From positions 1,922,001 through 1,986,000 of the forward strand of contig NZ_CP069792.1 of assembly GCF_016894245.1 (NCBI RefSeq): DNA of 64,000 nt. Reading direction: 5' to 3'. This stretch comes from Corynebacterium kroppenstedtii. GTDB lineage: Bacteria; Actinomycetota; Actinomycetes; Mycobacteriales; Mycobacteriaceae. Below, piece by piece: positions 1 to 8,070 of this stretch; position 1 is the first letter of the stretch; every line of letters starts with the position of its first letter. Position numbers and translations under genes: made by a program. The notes under the pieces are model-generated. The model saw only the letters and a program-made list of their open reading frames with translations, had not been told where the DNA came from and did not search any database.

Positions 1-15
1 AGATTCAGCCGCCAT
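1..15 (-). CDS. possible 5' end of a divergent gene cut by the window edge
   Basis: On the minus strand an ATG at 13-15 opens a frame reading M-A-A-E-S before the window ends. A TATAAA hexamer lies on the same strand (plus positions 26-31), about 11 bases before the ATG, which would fit a leaderless or very short-leader start. Only five codons are visible, so neither the product nor the reality of the gene can be judged. Confidence 0.22.
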
Positions 16-513
16 TATTGGGTGCTTTATAGTGCGAATCCTAAGTCTAGCGCGCGTATGAATGGCACATGCTTCCGACAAACTGAGAAGTCGCGGGTGA
101 TTTTCTCAACACTGTGAGGAAAACTCTTCGAATAATTACCCCCTAAAAAGGCTGCGAAAAGGGCGCGAAAACAGGTTTTTTACGCCACATTGTTAACAGG
201 TGCCACACTAATCGCACGGTTACGCGAGCGTTTTCTTTTCAGTTCGATCGAGTGCGAAGTGATGGGGAGGCACGGGGCAGAAAAATGTTGACTTAACACC
301 AAGTAAGCTTTACCTTCATATGAGGATAGATGCATAACCTTGGCTGTCGTTTGCATGACTATGCATGGGAAGTGATAGCCATGGAAAACTACCACCTGAT
401 GCACCAGCGTTCCCTAACGACGCCCTCCCTTACACCGGATCGGTTAACGGGACATCGTCGTGATCGCAGCGCCGGGCGAGTTCGAAATGCCCCCTCGATT
501 ACCTGGAGAGTTC
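16..513. other. non-coding region upstream of the surface-protein gene
   Basis: No convincing gene is seen here; the short open frames have no recognisable product. The region should carry the promoter of the surface-protein gene. A TTGACT hexamer at 288-293 could be a -35 element, but no good -10 hexamer follows at 16-18 bases (TACCTT at 311 is the best). A weakly symmetric, DtxR-like stretch overlaps it and is listed separately. Confidence 0.5.
299..328. promoter_or_regulatory. weak DtxR-like / imperfect palindrome operator candidate
   Basis: Positions 299-317 match the 19-base corynebacterial DtxR consensus at 10 positions, with the right half TTTACCTT the better part. Positions 311-328 form an imperfect palindrome centred on CATATG, with 7 of 9 arm positions paired. 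The location just downstream of a TTGACT hexamer suits a repressor site for the surface-protein gene. The match is too weak to stand alone. Confidence 0.25.
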
Positions 514-2958
514 ATGCTTCCCACCGGAGATCACTCCGAGACCCACGCACCCAGTGGCTCACGCAACACGAGTAAGAAAAAGCATGGTCGTACCGCGGCT
601 CGTGCCCTCGTTGCCTCCTTGTCAACGGTGTCTCTCATTGGGATGGGTTCAGCTGCTGCCCCTGCTGCGTCGGCAGTTGATTTGTCTTCGTTGAGCGACG
701 CGATCAATGACTTGGGATTCCCGGGATCGCCTGATCTTGGCCGATTCCTCAATAGTGGTGGGGGAGATGAACAATCCCAATCACCGACGCTGACTCTCGA
801 TAAAGATAAAGACATCAGTGGTGGCGATACTCTCAAAGCGACGGGTAAGGGTTACAAGCCTGGTGAATCTATTTACGTCACCCAGACAATCGAAAAGCCC
901 GCGTCCGGATATCCAAAGACTTACGGCAAAGCGGTCAAGGTAAAAGCCGATGACCAGGGTAATTTCACGACCGACTTGACCGTCGATACCAAGTTTAGGG
1001 ACGTCGACTGCACCACCACCCAGTGCTATGTCGCGTCATTCACCGCATTCCCGAAGCTCTTTGACCGCTCCCAGGACGCGTGGACACCCATTAGTTTCCG
1101 TAACGGAAGCCCGGTCACTGTTGACACCGAGGGCGGTCACTACGGAGATGGTGGCAGTGATAACAGCAATTCCGGCCAGGATAATGGCGGCAATTCCCAG
1201 CCGAATTCGGGATCCCTGGGCAGTACGTCAAGCAGTGGAGCGACTGTCTCAGTCAATAAAACCACTGATCTCAATCCGAGCGGAGATACTGTTCGAGTTG
1301 AAGGTAAAGGGTTTAAAACTGATGGGCCTGGCATTTATGTAGGTATCGCCCAGGACGACCAGTTCAGTACCACTAATCCCGACGCCTTTGGCCCCGATAC
1401 GAAGTGGGTCTCGAAGAGCAAGGGGAATCTGAACGACGATGGTTCCTTCTCCATCGATTTGCCCGTCAGCTCGACCTTCGGTAGTGCGAACTGTAAAGAC
1501 AACCACTGCTCAATCTATACGTTGGCTGCACACGGCTCTTCAGATAGAAGCCAGGACACAGCAACGCCGGTCTCCTTTAAAGGTGGGGTAGCTAAGAAGG
1601 AAGATGGAGCTGTGACGCCCCCCGCTACATCCGGTGACGGGGCAGCGACGGGTGGAAATAACAACAGCCAGGCTGCTCCCGTCGCGAACCCGGGCGGAAC
1701 CGCACAGTCTAATAACGGAAACTCAGGATCCGCTGCCCCGCAGGGAGGTGCACCTGCCCAACCGGCACCGGCGCCCACCGGGGCACATTCCTCGAGTGGC
1801 GCGGCAGTCACATTGTCAAAGACTCAAAATCTTAACCCGAGTGGAGACACGATCCGGGTTAGCGGCCAAGGGTTCAAGACCAGCGGGAATGGCGTTTACG
1901 TCGGGATTGCTCAGCAAGATCAATTCAGCACAACTAATGCTGATGTTTTCGGCCCCGGAACGGTATGGGTCTCTAATCAAAAGGGCAACCTCAATGCTGA
2001 CGGATCCTTTTCTGTTGATCTTCCCGTGTCAGCAACATTCGGAAGCGCGAATTGCTTGACGAACGCGTGCGCTGTATACACCTTCGCCGCTCATGGATCC
2101 AGCGACCGCAGCCAAGATACGGCGACACCGGTCAGCTTTGCGGGTGGAGTTGCTGCATCAAGTGCACAGCAAGCAGCGCAATCAGTTGCATCGGGTGTCA
2201 GCCGGAGTGGTGGCAGTTCGGGTTCGGGTAGCTCAGGCGGCGGATATGGCCTCAGCCAAGCCTCTGGTGCCAGTGGCACGTCCGGTCAGTCACGCAGCGG
2301 AGCGCGAGTTTCGGTATCACGAACAACTATTTCGCCGACTGGAAAGACTCCCATCACAGTGACCGGACAAGGCTTCAAGACTGGTGGCAACGGCGTTTAT
2401 GTCGGGGTAGCCGAAAAGTCGAAGTTCTCATTCACGGACGCTTCTGTCTTCGGAGCGACTAACTGGGTGCGGCCACAGCAGATTTCTTCAAACGGATCTT
2501 TCAGTACCACGCTGAACATCGAGCCGATTTTTGATGGTGGTAACTGCATTAAGAACCAGTGCGCTATCTTCACCTTTGCAGCACACGGTTCGACAGACCG
2601 GAGCCAAGACACGGTGACAGACATTACTGTTACCGGAACCCAGAAGGAAAAAGAGTCTGCGGTGAAAGCGGCCGAGAAGAAGGCCGAGGAAAAGAAGAAG
2701 GCACAAGAAGCGCGGAAGAAAGCGCGCGAAGCTAAGAAAAAGAACAAGAACTCTAAAGGTTCCAAAGACGCCGACGGTAACCAAGCCATCGAATCCGAAA
2801 ACACCAGTTCAGACCACGGATGGCTTTACGGAATTATCATAGGCATCCTTGGCACACTCGCCATAGTGTTTGCTGCGCTATTCGGCATCGAAAAGCGGAG
2901 GAATTCTGCCACCCATCAGCCGAATTCGTCGAATGATGACTCTGTAGACAATGAATAG
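514..2958 (+). CDS. secreted, membrane-anchored surface protein with four neocarzinostatin-like domains
   Basis: The ATG at 514 is chosen because GGAGAG lies at 505-510; in-frame GTG 460 and ATG 487 are alternatives. Residues 1-54 form a signal peptide with a KKK-containing n-region, a hydrophobic core and an A-x-A cleavage site. Four beta-rich domains follow (about 91-195, 243-355, 430-542 and 597-706), joined by Gly/Ser/Pro/Ala linkers. Each has a G-x-G-[FY] turn, a C-x4-C pair and a D-R-S-Q-D motif, as in the neocarzinostatin (Ig-like) fold. A Lys/Glu-rich segment (about 710-750) leads to a transmembrane helix (about 770-792) and a short charged tail, so the C-terminus anchors it in the membrane; there is no LPxTG. 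It converges on hmuTUV, where known corynebacteria have htaA, but no HtaA-type domain was recognised. Heme binding is inference only. Confidence 0.85.
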   Translation: MLPTGDHSETHAPSGSRNTSKKKHGRTAARALVASLSTVSLIGMGSAAAPAASAVDLSSLSDAINDLGFPGSPDLGRFLNSGGGDEQSQSPTLTLDKDKDISGGDTLKATGKGYKPGESIYVTQTIEKPASGYPKTYGKAVKVKADDQGNFTTDLTVDTKFRDVDCTTTQCYVASFTAFPKLFDRSQDAWTPISFRNGSPVTVDTEGGHYGDGGSDNSNSGQDNGGNSQPNSGSLGSTSSSGATVSVNKTTDLNPSGDTVRVEGKGFKTDGPGIYVGIAQDDQFSTTNPDAFGPDTKWVSKSKGNLNDDGSFSIDLPVSSTFGSANCKDNHCSIYTLAAHGSSDRSQDTATPVSFKGGVAKKEDGAVTPPATSGDGAATGGNNNSQAAPVANPGGTAQSNNGNSGSAAPQGGAPAQPAPAPTGAHSSSGAAVTLSKTQNLNPSGDTIRVSGQGFKTSGNGVYVGIAQQDQFSTTNADVFGPGTVWVSNQKGNLNADGSFSVDLPVSATFGSANCLTNACAVYTFAAHGSSDRSQDTATPVSFAGGVAASSAQQAAQSVASGVSRSGGSSGSGSSGGGYGLSQASGASGTSGQSRSGARVSVSRTTISPTGKTPITVTGQGFKTGGNGVYVGVAEKSKFSFTDASVFGATNWVRPQQISSNGSFSTTLNIEPIFDGGNCIKNQCAIFTFAAHGSTDRSQDTVTDITVTGTQKEKESAVKAAEKKAEEKKKAQEARKKAREAKKKNKNSKGSKDADGNQAIESENTSSDHGWLYGIIIGILGTLAIVFAALFGIEKRRNSATHQPNSSNDDSVDNE
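784..2631 (+). repeat. four in-gene copies of a ~110-residue domain (A-D)
   Basis: The copies lie at 784-1098 (A), 1240-1578 (B), 1801-2139 (C) and 2302-2631 (D). B and C are nearly the same over their whole length, including N-P-S-G-D-T and A-A-H-G-S-S-D-R-S-Q-D-T. D is more diverged and A most. The C-x4-C pair is present in all four. B, C and D share a Tyr (I/V-Y-V-G) and a His (A-A-H-G). A lacks the His, reading A-F-P-K-L-F-D-R-S-Q-D. The pattern suggests a recent B/C duplication. Confidence 0.9.
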
Positions 2959-2970
2959 CTAAGTCGCCCT

Positions 2971-3043
2971 CCATGGGATAGCCCCATGGATAGCAGTGGC
3001 TTATGATTTAGCCCCATCTCATGGTTTTGATCGTGAGGTGGGG
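2971..3043 (+). terminator. hairpins ending the surface-protein transcript
   Basis: A 7-bp hairpin (2971-2977 with 2983-2989) is followed by a stronger one in which CCCCATCTCA (3012-3021) pairs with TGAGGTGGGG (3034-3043), with one G-U pair, then TTCATTT. It lies between convergent genes, so it may serve both strands, although the T-run is on the plus side. Confidence 0.6.
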
Positions 3044-3145
3044 TTCATTTAAACCTCCCATCTCACGGCAATGACGCTCCCAGCAATCACGAACTGCGGA
3101 ATGGTTGCGGGAGGGATAGAAGCACTAGCCCGTGAAGCCGGGGGC

Positions 3146-3913
3146 TTAGTGTGTCTTTCTCAGCGGGACAACGATGGGGGAGTCATCGGGTCCGCGGAAA
3201 ACTTGCATCGGACAGCCGTAAATCTTGCTCAGCAACTTTGGTTGTAATACATCATCGGGATTCCCGGATATAGCAACTTGACCGTGCTCAAGCACTATGA
3301 TTCGGTCACTCCACGCTGCGGCGAGAGATAAATCATGGAGGACTATCCCCACTGCGGCACCGTTCTTAGCCCGGTGTCGGCAAATCTTCATGACATCTTC
3401 TTGATGACGAATATCGAGTGCGGCTGTTGGTTCATCAAGGAGAATCAACGGAGTATTTTGTGTGAGAACTCGAGCAAGAGATACTCGAGCTTTCTCACCG
3501 CCAGAGAGATGATGGAATTCGCGAGAAAGAAACCCGCGAACGCCAGTCTCATCGATCGCGGTATTCATCGCCTCAGCTGCTTCGGTGGCAGTTTCGGTTT
3601 TAGCCCAGGGCGCGCGCCCCATCGCAATGGTTTCGCCGGCAGTGAAGGAAAAACCGACGGTGTTGGATTGCGTCAATACTGATCGTAGTCGGGCTAAATC
3701 AGGCGCAGATGTCGTCGATACGTTGTGATCTTTTATCCGAACTGTTCCTGAATCAGGCGTGAGATCGCCTGCAGCTACGGCCAATAACGTTGATTTACCA
3801 GCACCATTAGGCCCGACGATAGCGACAACTTCTCCTTGGCCAATCGATACGTTAACTGCATCAAGAACGACGCGTGAACCTCGGCGCAAGGACACTGAGT
3901 CAAGAGATAGCAT
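3146..3913 (-). CDS. hmuV: hemin ABC transporter, ATP-binding protein HmuV
   Basis: ATPase subunit that powers hemin import with HmuU and HmuT at the cytoplasmic membrane. The 255-residue protein has Walker A G-P-N-G-A-G-K-S (34-41), signature L-S-G-G-E (136-140), Walker B L-I-L-L-D-E-P (156-162) and an H-loop V-L-H-D. Its length is usual for the FepC/HmuV family. The ATG at 3913 is chosen because AGGAAGG lies 6 bases upstream; an earlier start would extend into the hmuU stop region. It is the last gene of hmuT-hmuU-hmuV, 38 bases after hmuU. An imperfect hairpin (3123-3131 with 3142-3151) overlaps its stop codon. Heme rather than siderophore as substrate is inferred from the HmuT similarity. 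Confidence 0.9.
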   Translation of the reverse strand: MLSLDSVSLRRGSRVVLDAVNVSIGQGEVVAIVGPNGAGKSTLLAVAAGDLTPDSGTVRIKDHNVSTTSAPDLARLRSVLTQSNTVGFSFTAGETIAMGRAPWAKTETATEAAEAMNTAIDETGVRGFLSREFHHLSGGEKARVSLARVLTQNTPLILLDEPTAALDIRHQEDVMKICRHRAKNGAAVGIVLHDLSLAAAWSDRIIVLEHGQVAISGNPDDVLQPKLLSKIYGCPMQVFRGPDDSPIVVPLRKTH

Positions 3914-3951
3914 GCACAACCTTCCTAACAGATCATTCTTCGTCGCAGACG

Positions 3952-5043
3952 CTAGCGCCATGCACCAGAGTGACCTCGAGAACGTCGGAGTAGGTAGAAG
4001 AACACGGGGCCACCAATAAGTGCTGTCAGCATCCCTAGTGGTAGGTCAGCACCGCGAATAGCCGTTCGGGCGACAACGTCGGCAATGGTTAATGTCAATG
4101 CACCGCCCAATGCCGAGGCAGGTATAAGAACGCGGTGTCCTGGCCCAACTATGAGTCGGAGAGCGTGAGGGACAACAAGTCCAACAAATGAAATGATCCC
4201 CGTAAAGGCCACTCCTACCGCAACGAGCAGAGAAACAATAACGACGATCGACGCGCGAAGACGCTCAACGTTAACACCTAGGTGGTGTGCCTGACTTTCA
4301 CCCAAGGAAAGTAAATCGAGGGGTTTAGCCAGAGTCCAGGCCAGGAGGCTGACCGGAATAGTTACAACGCAAATAATTCCCGCTGCTGTCCACGACGAGC
4401 CGGCAATAGACCCCATTTGCCAAAACACGATCTGATCACGAGCCGCGTTATCCGCAATAAAGGTAAGGAAAGCAATAATACCGCCGGCCATGGCATTAGT
4501 TGCAACACCCGTCAGAATAAGAGTGACAACTTCGCTCCGGCCGTTCCGTCGAGACGCAAAATATATAAATGCGGTGGTACACAGACCTGCTATGAAAGCT
4601 GCGAGCGTGACCATCCATGGGCCGAGCCCTTGATGAGCTGCGGTTGTTGATGCGCCCAGCGCGATGGCTGCAGAAGCTCCGACGGCTGCTCCAGAGGAAA
4701 CACCGATGATGCCCGGCTCAGCCAGTGGATTAGAAAAAACGCCTTGCAGAAGGACACCTGATACGCCCAAACCTGCGCCAACAATGGCCCCTACGACGAT
4801 TCGCGGGAAGCGAACGTACCATAAGGCGGCTTCTGCATTAGCGTGATCGGGGCCGTCTAACCAGGATATTCTCATGGAATGGAGCAATGACCCCAGCACT
4901 TGGCTGGGAGTTGTATCCACTTGTCCGGCGGTGGCTGACCACACCAAGCTAATGGCGAGGAGTGCAATGATTGTTGGAAAGAAAATGATCGTCGCTACAA
5001 CTCGCTTTTGATGGAACGGCTGTGTGTGAGAGCGTTTCGTCAT
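3952..5043 (-). CDS. hmuU: hemin ABC transporter permease HmuU
   Basis: FecCD-family permease of 363 residues, the usual size, with about nine or ten hydrophobic helices. The family segments G-V-L-L-Q-G-V-F-S-N-P-L-A-E-P-G (about 95-111) and F-V-G-L-V-V-P-H (about 285-292, the coupling loop region) are intact. It forms the membrane channel for hemin passed on by HmuT and is driven by HmuV. The ATG at 5043 overlaps the hmuT stop (ATGA), so the two are translationally coupled. Family assignment is certain; substrate is inferred from the neighbours. Confidence 0.92.
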   Translation of the reverse strand: MTKRSHTQPFHQKRVVATIIFFPTIIALLAISLVWSATAGQVDTTPSQVLGSLLHSMRISWLDGPDHANAEAALWYVRFPRIVVGAIVGAGLGVSGVLLQGVFSNPLAEPGIIGVSSGAAVGASAAIALGASTTAAHQGLGPWMVTLAAFIAGLCTTAFIYFASRRNGRSEVVTLILTGVATNAMAGGIIAFLTFIADNAARDQIVFWQMGSIAGSSWTAAGIICVVTIPVSLLAWTLAKPLDLLSLGESQAHHLGVNVERLRASIVVIVSLLVAVGVAFTGIISFVGLVVPHALRLIVGPGHRVLIPASALGGALTLTIADVVARTAIRGADLPLGMLTALIGGPVFFYLLRRSRGHSGAWR

Positions 5044-6206
5044 GATCGACGCTCCAGAGCCTCAGGCGTAGCGCTTGAGGACGAGGAGGACTGATGCTCG
5101 CCATAAAGAGCCTGAGCCATTGCTGTGATCACATTGCCCGCGTCCGGACCGAACGATAACAGGTGTGAGTCGGGGACAGTCAGCACGCTGTCATGGGCCC
5201 CGGCTGGGGTTTGATCAAACCCGGGGAGCTTATGGAGGCCGTCCAAGCCGCCAATAGACTCGAGCCCCTCTTTCATCACGATGATCGTATCGGGAGCAGC
5301 CTTGACCAATGCTTCGGATGTCAGGTTAGTAAAGGCCTTGTCTAACCCAAGCCCCTCACCGGCGTCGACGCCACCTAGCGATGTAATGAGGTCAGGTGCC
5401 CCAGACTTCGGTCCGGCGATCATTGAAACATTTGTCCCACGCAAGTAGAGCATGATCATGCGACGATGATCAGACTTTGCTTGGGCAGCTTTACTCGCTG
5501 ACTTAATACCGTCTCGCACTTTGTGAGCTGCTTGATTACCCGCGTCCGGATCGCCTAAGGCACGTCCTATCTCCTTCATGAGGTTGTCCGCGTTGTCAAG
5601 ATTTCTGTCTCGATCAGTACGTATAACGGTGATGCCGGATTGTTCCAATTGGCGGAAAACGGATTGGGGCCCAATTGTGCCGTCGGTGAAAATGACGTCG
5701 GGGTTGAGGTCTAGAACTGCCTCCGCGTTAATAGAGTGACCACCCGGTGTTACTAATGGCAGCTTCTGAGCCGACGGAAAATCAGTGGAGATATCTCTCC
5801 CGACGATTTTATCGCCCATGCCCAAGGACCACAGAGAGGCGGCCATAGCCCCAGATCGGTCGAGGCCGAGAATGCGATCAGCCTTTTTAACCGTAACTTT
5901 CTTGCCCTGCGACGCCGTTTCTGCGGGGAGATTCGGTTTAATCTGCGCAAGGGTCTGGGGATCACCAGTGTTCAACGAGGCATTGACAAGTCCCTGCGCA
6001 TGGACAGGACGCGCTGAACTATCAGACTGATTAGACGATGATTCTCCGTCGCGTGACGGGACGTCACATGCGGTGGTGGTTAAACCAATGACGAGTATGA
6101 CGCCCATGAGCATGGTTAAGGATTTGAAGGGGCGATAGCGAGCCTGAAAAGGGCCAGCCGATAAGAAACCTGAGGGGTAATGCAAGGTCACAGCTTTCAC
6201 GGACAA
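5040..6206 (-). CDS. hmuT: hemin-binding lipoprotein HmuT (ABC transporter)
   Basis: Substrate-binding lipoprotein (periplasmic-binding family 2) that hands hemin to HmuUV. From the TTG at 6206 it has 388 residues. A hydrophobic helix (32-44) precedes the lipobox Cys47 (T-T-A-C), slightly atypical because -3 is Thr. The family segment G-G-H-S-I-N-A-E-A (155-163) contains His157, a good candidate for the axial heme ligand known in corynebacterial HmuT; the partner Tyr is not assigned with confidence. The start is uncertain: GTG at 6200 and 6191 or ATG at 6113 are alternatives, and none has a clear Shine-Dalgarno sequence. The last bases overlap hmuU. Upstream DtxR-like sites suggest iron repression. 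Confidence 0.9.
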   Translation of the reverse strand: MSVKAVTLHYPSGFLSAGPFQARYRPFKSLTMLMGVILVIGLTTTACDVPSRDGESSSNQSDSSARPVHAQGLVNASLNTGDPQTLAQIKPNLPAETASQGKKVTVKKADRILGLDRSGAMAASLWSLGMGDKIVGRDISTDFPSAQKLPLVTPGGHSINAEAVLDLNPDVIFTDGTIGPQSVFRQLEQSGITVIRTDRDRNLDNADNLMKEIGRALGDPDAGNQAAHKVRDGIKSASKAAQAKSDHRRMIMLYLRGTNVSMIAGPKSGAPDLITSLGGVDAGEGLGLDKAFTNLTSEALVKAAPDTIIVMKEGLESIGGLDGLHKLPGFDQTPAGAHDSVLTVPDSHLLSFGPDAGNVITAMAQALYGEHQSSSSSSATPEALERRS

Positions 6207-6272
6207 CGATCGGCACAGCGATCGTGGGAGAGTCGAACTTTAGACAAAACTGGAAGCCTAGGCCTCCACGTC

Positions 6273-6307
6273 GAGGTTTTAGCTTACCTATGGTTAGGGT
6301 AGAGGAA
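6273..6307. promoter_or_regulatory. two overlapping DtxR-box candidates before hmuT
   Basis: Positions 6273-6291 match the DtxR consensus at 11 of 19 positions, with an intact right half GCTTACCTA. Positions 6289-6307 match at 12 of 19, with the left core GGTTAGG. Both lie 67-101 bases upstream of the hmuT start and 158-192 bases before the divergent lipoprotein start. The matches were counted by eye, and DtxR control of hmuT is established in related species. Confidence 0.55.
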
Positions 6308-6411
6308 AAGGCCACATCACCCTTATGTAGCAAGGGGGTGTTGACGTGTGCGTTAAGATGCACAGAAGGTGGCCAAATTATTTGCCTTAGCCGACGGTTA
6401 GACTTTTCGTG

Positions 6412-6432
6412 TATAAGGTTAACCACGGTACA
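6412..6432 (+). promoter_or_regulatory. -10 box and DtxR-like half-site before the lipoprotein gene
   Basis: TATAAG at 6412-6417, with TG directly upstream, is a plausible -10 element 48 bases before the chosen ATG. It overlaps TAAGGTTA (6414-6421), an almost perfect left half of a DtxR box; the right half is poor (9 of 19 overall for 6414-6432). Confidence 0.35.
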
Positions 6433-6464
6433 CTTTTATGAACCCTACGAGGGAGCCCTCCGCG

Positions 6465-7091
6465 ATGAAACACAACACTCATTCCACTCGACCGGCACTA
6501 ACAATGGGTATGCGGGTTGGTGCACTTGTCGTTACTCTGGGGTGCACACTCGGAGTTGCCGCGTGTTCCAATGACAATGACTCGAATGATTCAGCATCCG
6601 GTACAGCTTCCGCCGCCAAGTCTAGTGGCCAGTCCACCAAATCAAGCGACACCGAGGATAAAGACTCGAACGGTAATTCCGATGACAATGCGAGCACGGA
6701 AGTCACCGGGACCGATGACATCGTTGTCATGAAAGTGTCGCAAGCAAAGGATTTGCGGGACGGGCAGCAAGTCACTGTAGATGTTAAGGACGCGGACCCT
6801 GACATGGGGTATTACCTTGCATTGTGTGCAAAAGAGCAAACCGGGGATGTTCCCGATTGCTTGGGGGCTCATGGTGATCCGAATGCACAGAAATGGATCT
6901 CAAATGAAAATGAGGACGGAGCCATTCCGGACGATGGCTCGTTCAGTGAAGAGATCACCGTCAACCAGAAGAATGTCAGTACTGGTGGAGATGAAATCGA
7001 CTGTAAAACCCAAGAATGTGTCATTAAGCTCTTTGGCGACCACAGCAATGGGTTCGTCGATGTTGCGGATATTCCGGTCACTTTTCAGTGA
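6465..7091 (+). CDS. small lipoprotein with one neocarzinostatin-like domain
   Basis: The ATG at 6465 is chosen over 6438 because GGAG lies 9 bases upstream. The 208-residue protein has a signal peptide and the lipobox V-A-A-C, then about 45 residues rich in Asp, Ser and Asn, then one domain. That domain has two Cys pairs, C-x10-C and C-x4-C, close to the disulfide spacing of neocarzinostatin. It also has a Tyr-Tyr pair before the first Cys and a G-D-H-S segment where repeats B-D of the 514-2958 protein have A-A-H-G. It is divergent from hmuT and shares its regulatory region. A role as a membrane-bound relay between the surface protein and HmuT is inference; a binding function is not proven. 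Confidence 0.8.
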   Translation: MKHNTHSTRPALTMGMRVGALVVTLGCTLGVAACSNDNDSNDSASGTASAAKSSGQSTKSSDTEDKDSNGNSDDNASTEVTGTDDIVVMKVSQAKDLRDGQQVTVDVKDADPDMGYYLALCAKEQTGDVPDCLGAHGDPNAQKWISNENEDGAIPDDGSFSEEITVNQKNVSTGGDEIDCKTQECVIKLFGDHSNGFVDVADIPVTFQ

Positions 7092-7121
7092 TGGATATGT
7101 GAACTTCCAGTAACAATAGGG

Positions 7122-7158
7122 CAGGAGGGTGGGGCGCCCGAGAGCACACACCATCCTG
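7122..7158. terminator. hairpin between lipoprotein gene and dtxR
   Basis: CAGGAGGGTG (7122-7131) pairs with CACCATCCTG (7149-7158), 9 of 10 positions. The genes on either side converge, so it may act in both directions. There is no strong T-run, so efficiency is doubtful. Confidence 0.45.
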
Positions 7159-7225
7159 TTAGGTCTCTACTTCTATTAGGCTTCCACTAACTTGAGCTAG
7201 ATTAGGCTCGGCCGAACTCAATTCC

Positions 7226-7900
7226 TTATTCAACGACGATAGCGTGGGCCAAGCTGACAGGGATAGCGACTGTCTCATCACCAACCGAGACCGTAGCATT
7301 ACGGTCGTTGACAACAGCGTGAATTTTCTTCCCCGGAACAATTCCGGCGTTTCTTAGGTTTGCCATCACAGCGGAATCAGACTGGAGTACTTCGTTAAAC
7401 ATGAGGATCTTCGCGGTGACGAGCTCATTGCGAGCAAGATCTGTAAGCCGCTTACCCTCCATTTGCGGTTCACTGCCATTGACTCCGAGCTGTGGAAGCC
7501 CCGGAATCGGCGTTCCGAAGGGGCTGTGAGTTGGCGCATCGAGAACATCGTAAAGACGACGCTCAACGTCGTCGCTCATCACGTGTTCCCAACGACAGGC
7601 TTCTTCATGCACTTTCTCTTTGGGAAGCTTGAGGGTAGTAGAAAGCAAACACTCTGCTAAACGGTGTTTACGCATAACCGCGATTGCAACCTGGCGGCCC
7701 GCGTCAGTAAGTTCAAGGTGACGGTCTTCCGCGACGCGGAGTAACCCGTCACGTTCCATGCGAGCTACCGTTTGGCTGACCGTGGGGCCTGATTGTTCCA
7801 AGCGCTCCGCGATGCGCGCGCGTAGGGGAGTGATACCTTCTTCATCCAACTCATAAATAGTCCGGAGATACATCTCGGTGGTATCGACGAGATCCTTCAT
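7226..7900 (-). CDS. dtxR: iron-dependent repressor DtxR
   Basis: Master iron-responsive repressor; with Fe(II) bound it represses iron and heme uptake genes. The start at 7900 (M-K-D-L-V-D) fits the family and has GAGAAAGG 8 bases upstream, giving 224 residues. The winged-helix DNA-binding part (residues 1-70) is almost the same as C. diphtheriae DtxR. Metal ligands of both sites are present: His79, Glu83 and His98 (ancillary site), and Met10, Cys102, Glu105 and His106 (primary site). A C-terminal SH3-like domain follows a Pro-rich linker. It lies downstream of sigB on the same strand, separated by a hairpin. Its proximity to the hmu genes matches their likely control. Confidence 0.97.
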   Translation of the reverse strand: MKDLVDTTEMYLRTIYELDEEGITPLRARIAERLEQSGPTVSQTVARMERDGLLRVAEDRHLELTDAGRQVAIAVMRKHRLAECLLSTTLKLPKEKVHEEACRWEHVMSDDVERRLYDVLDAPTHSPFGTPIPGLPQLGVNGSEPQMEGKRLTDLARNELVTAKILMFNEVLQSDSAVMANLRNAGIVPGKKIHAVVNDRNATVSVGDETVAIPVSLAHAIVVE

Positions 7901-7974
7901 GATGGACGCCTTTCTCAAGTAGTTCGATAAATAAGACGACGATACTGGTTTTTACTTTACCCTTAACATAAGAA

Positions 7975-7997
7975 CCCCGGGAAATATTTCCCCGGGG
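7975..7997 (-). terminator. strong palindrome between sigB and dtxR
   Basis: CCCCGGG (7975-7981) pairs with CCCGGGG (7991-7997), and the arms continue through AAATATTT. On the minus strand it follows sigB and is followed by TTCTTAT; on the plus strand it is followed by CGTTTTT. It probably ends the sigB transcript and isolates dtxR. Confidence 0.7.
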
Positions 7998-8070
7998 CGT
8001 TTTTATCCACTTTTACGGACAATAAATGTGGATGTGCTAAAGCCAAAATGCAAGGTTAGCATCCCTGCAC

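Noticed and set aside
514..2958. HtaA-type heme-binding domains in the surface protein
   Set aside because: The repeats are about 110 residues with C-x4-C pairs and G-x-G turns; the ~150-residue HtaA conserved region with its Tyr/His/Tyr pattern was not recognised.
7930..7970. DtxR autoregulatory box upstream of dtxR
   Set aside because: TTTACCCTTA resembles one half-site only; the other half does not match, so no site is claimed.
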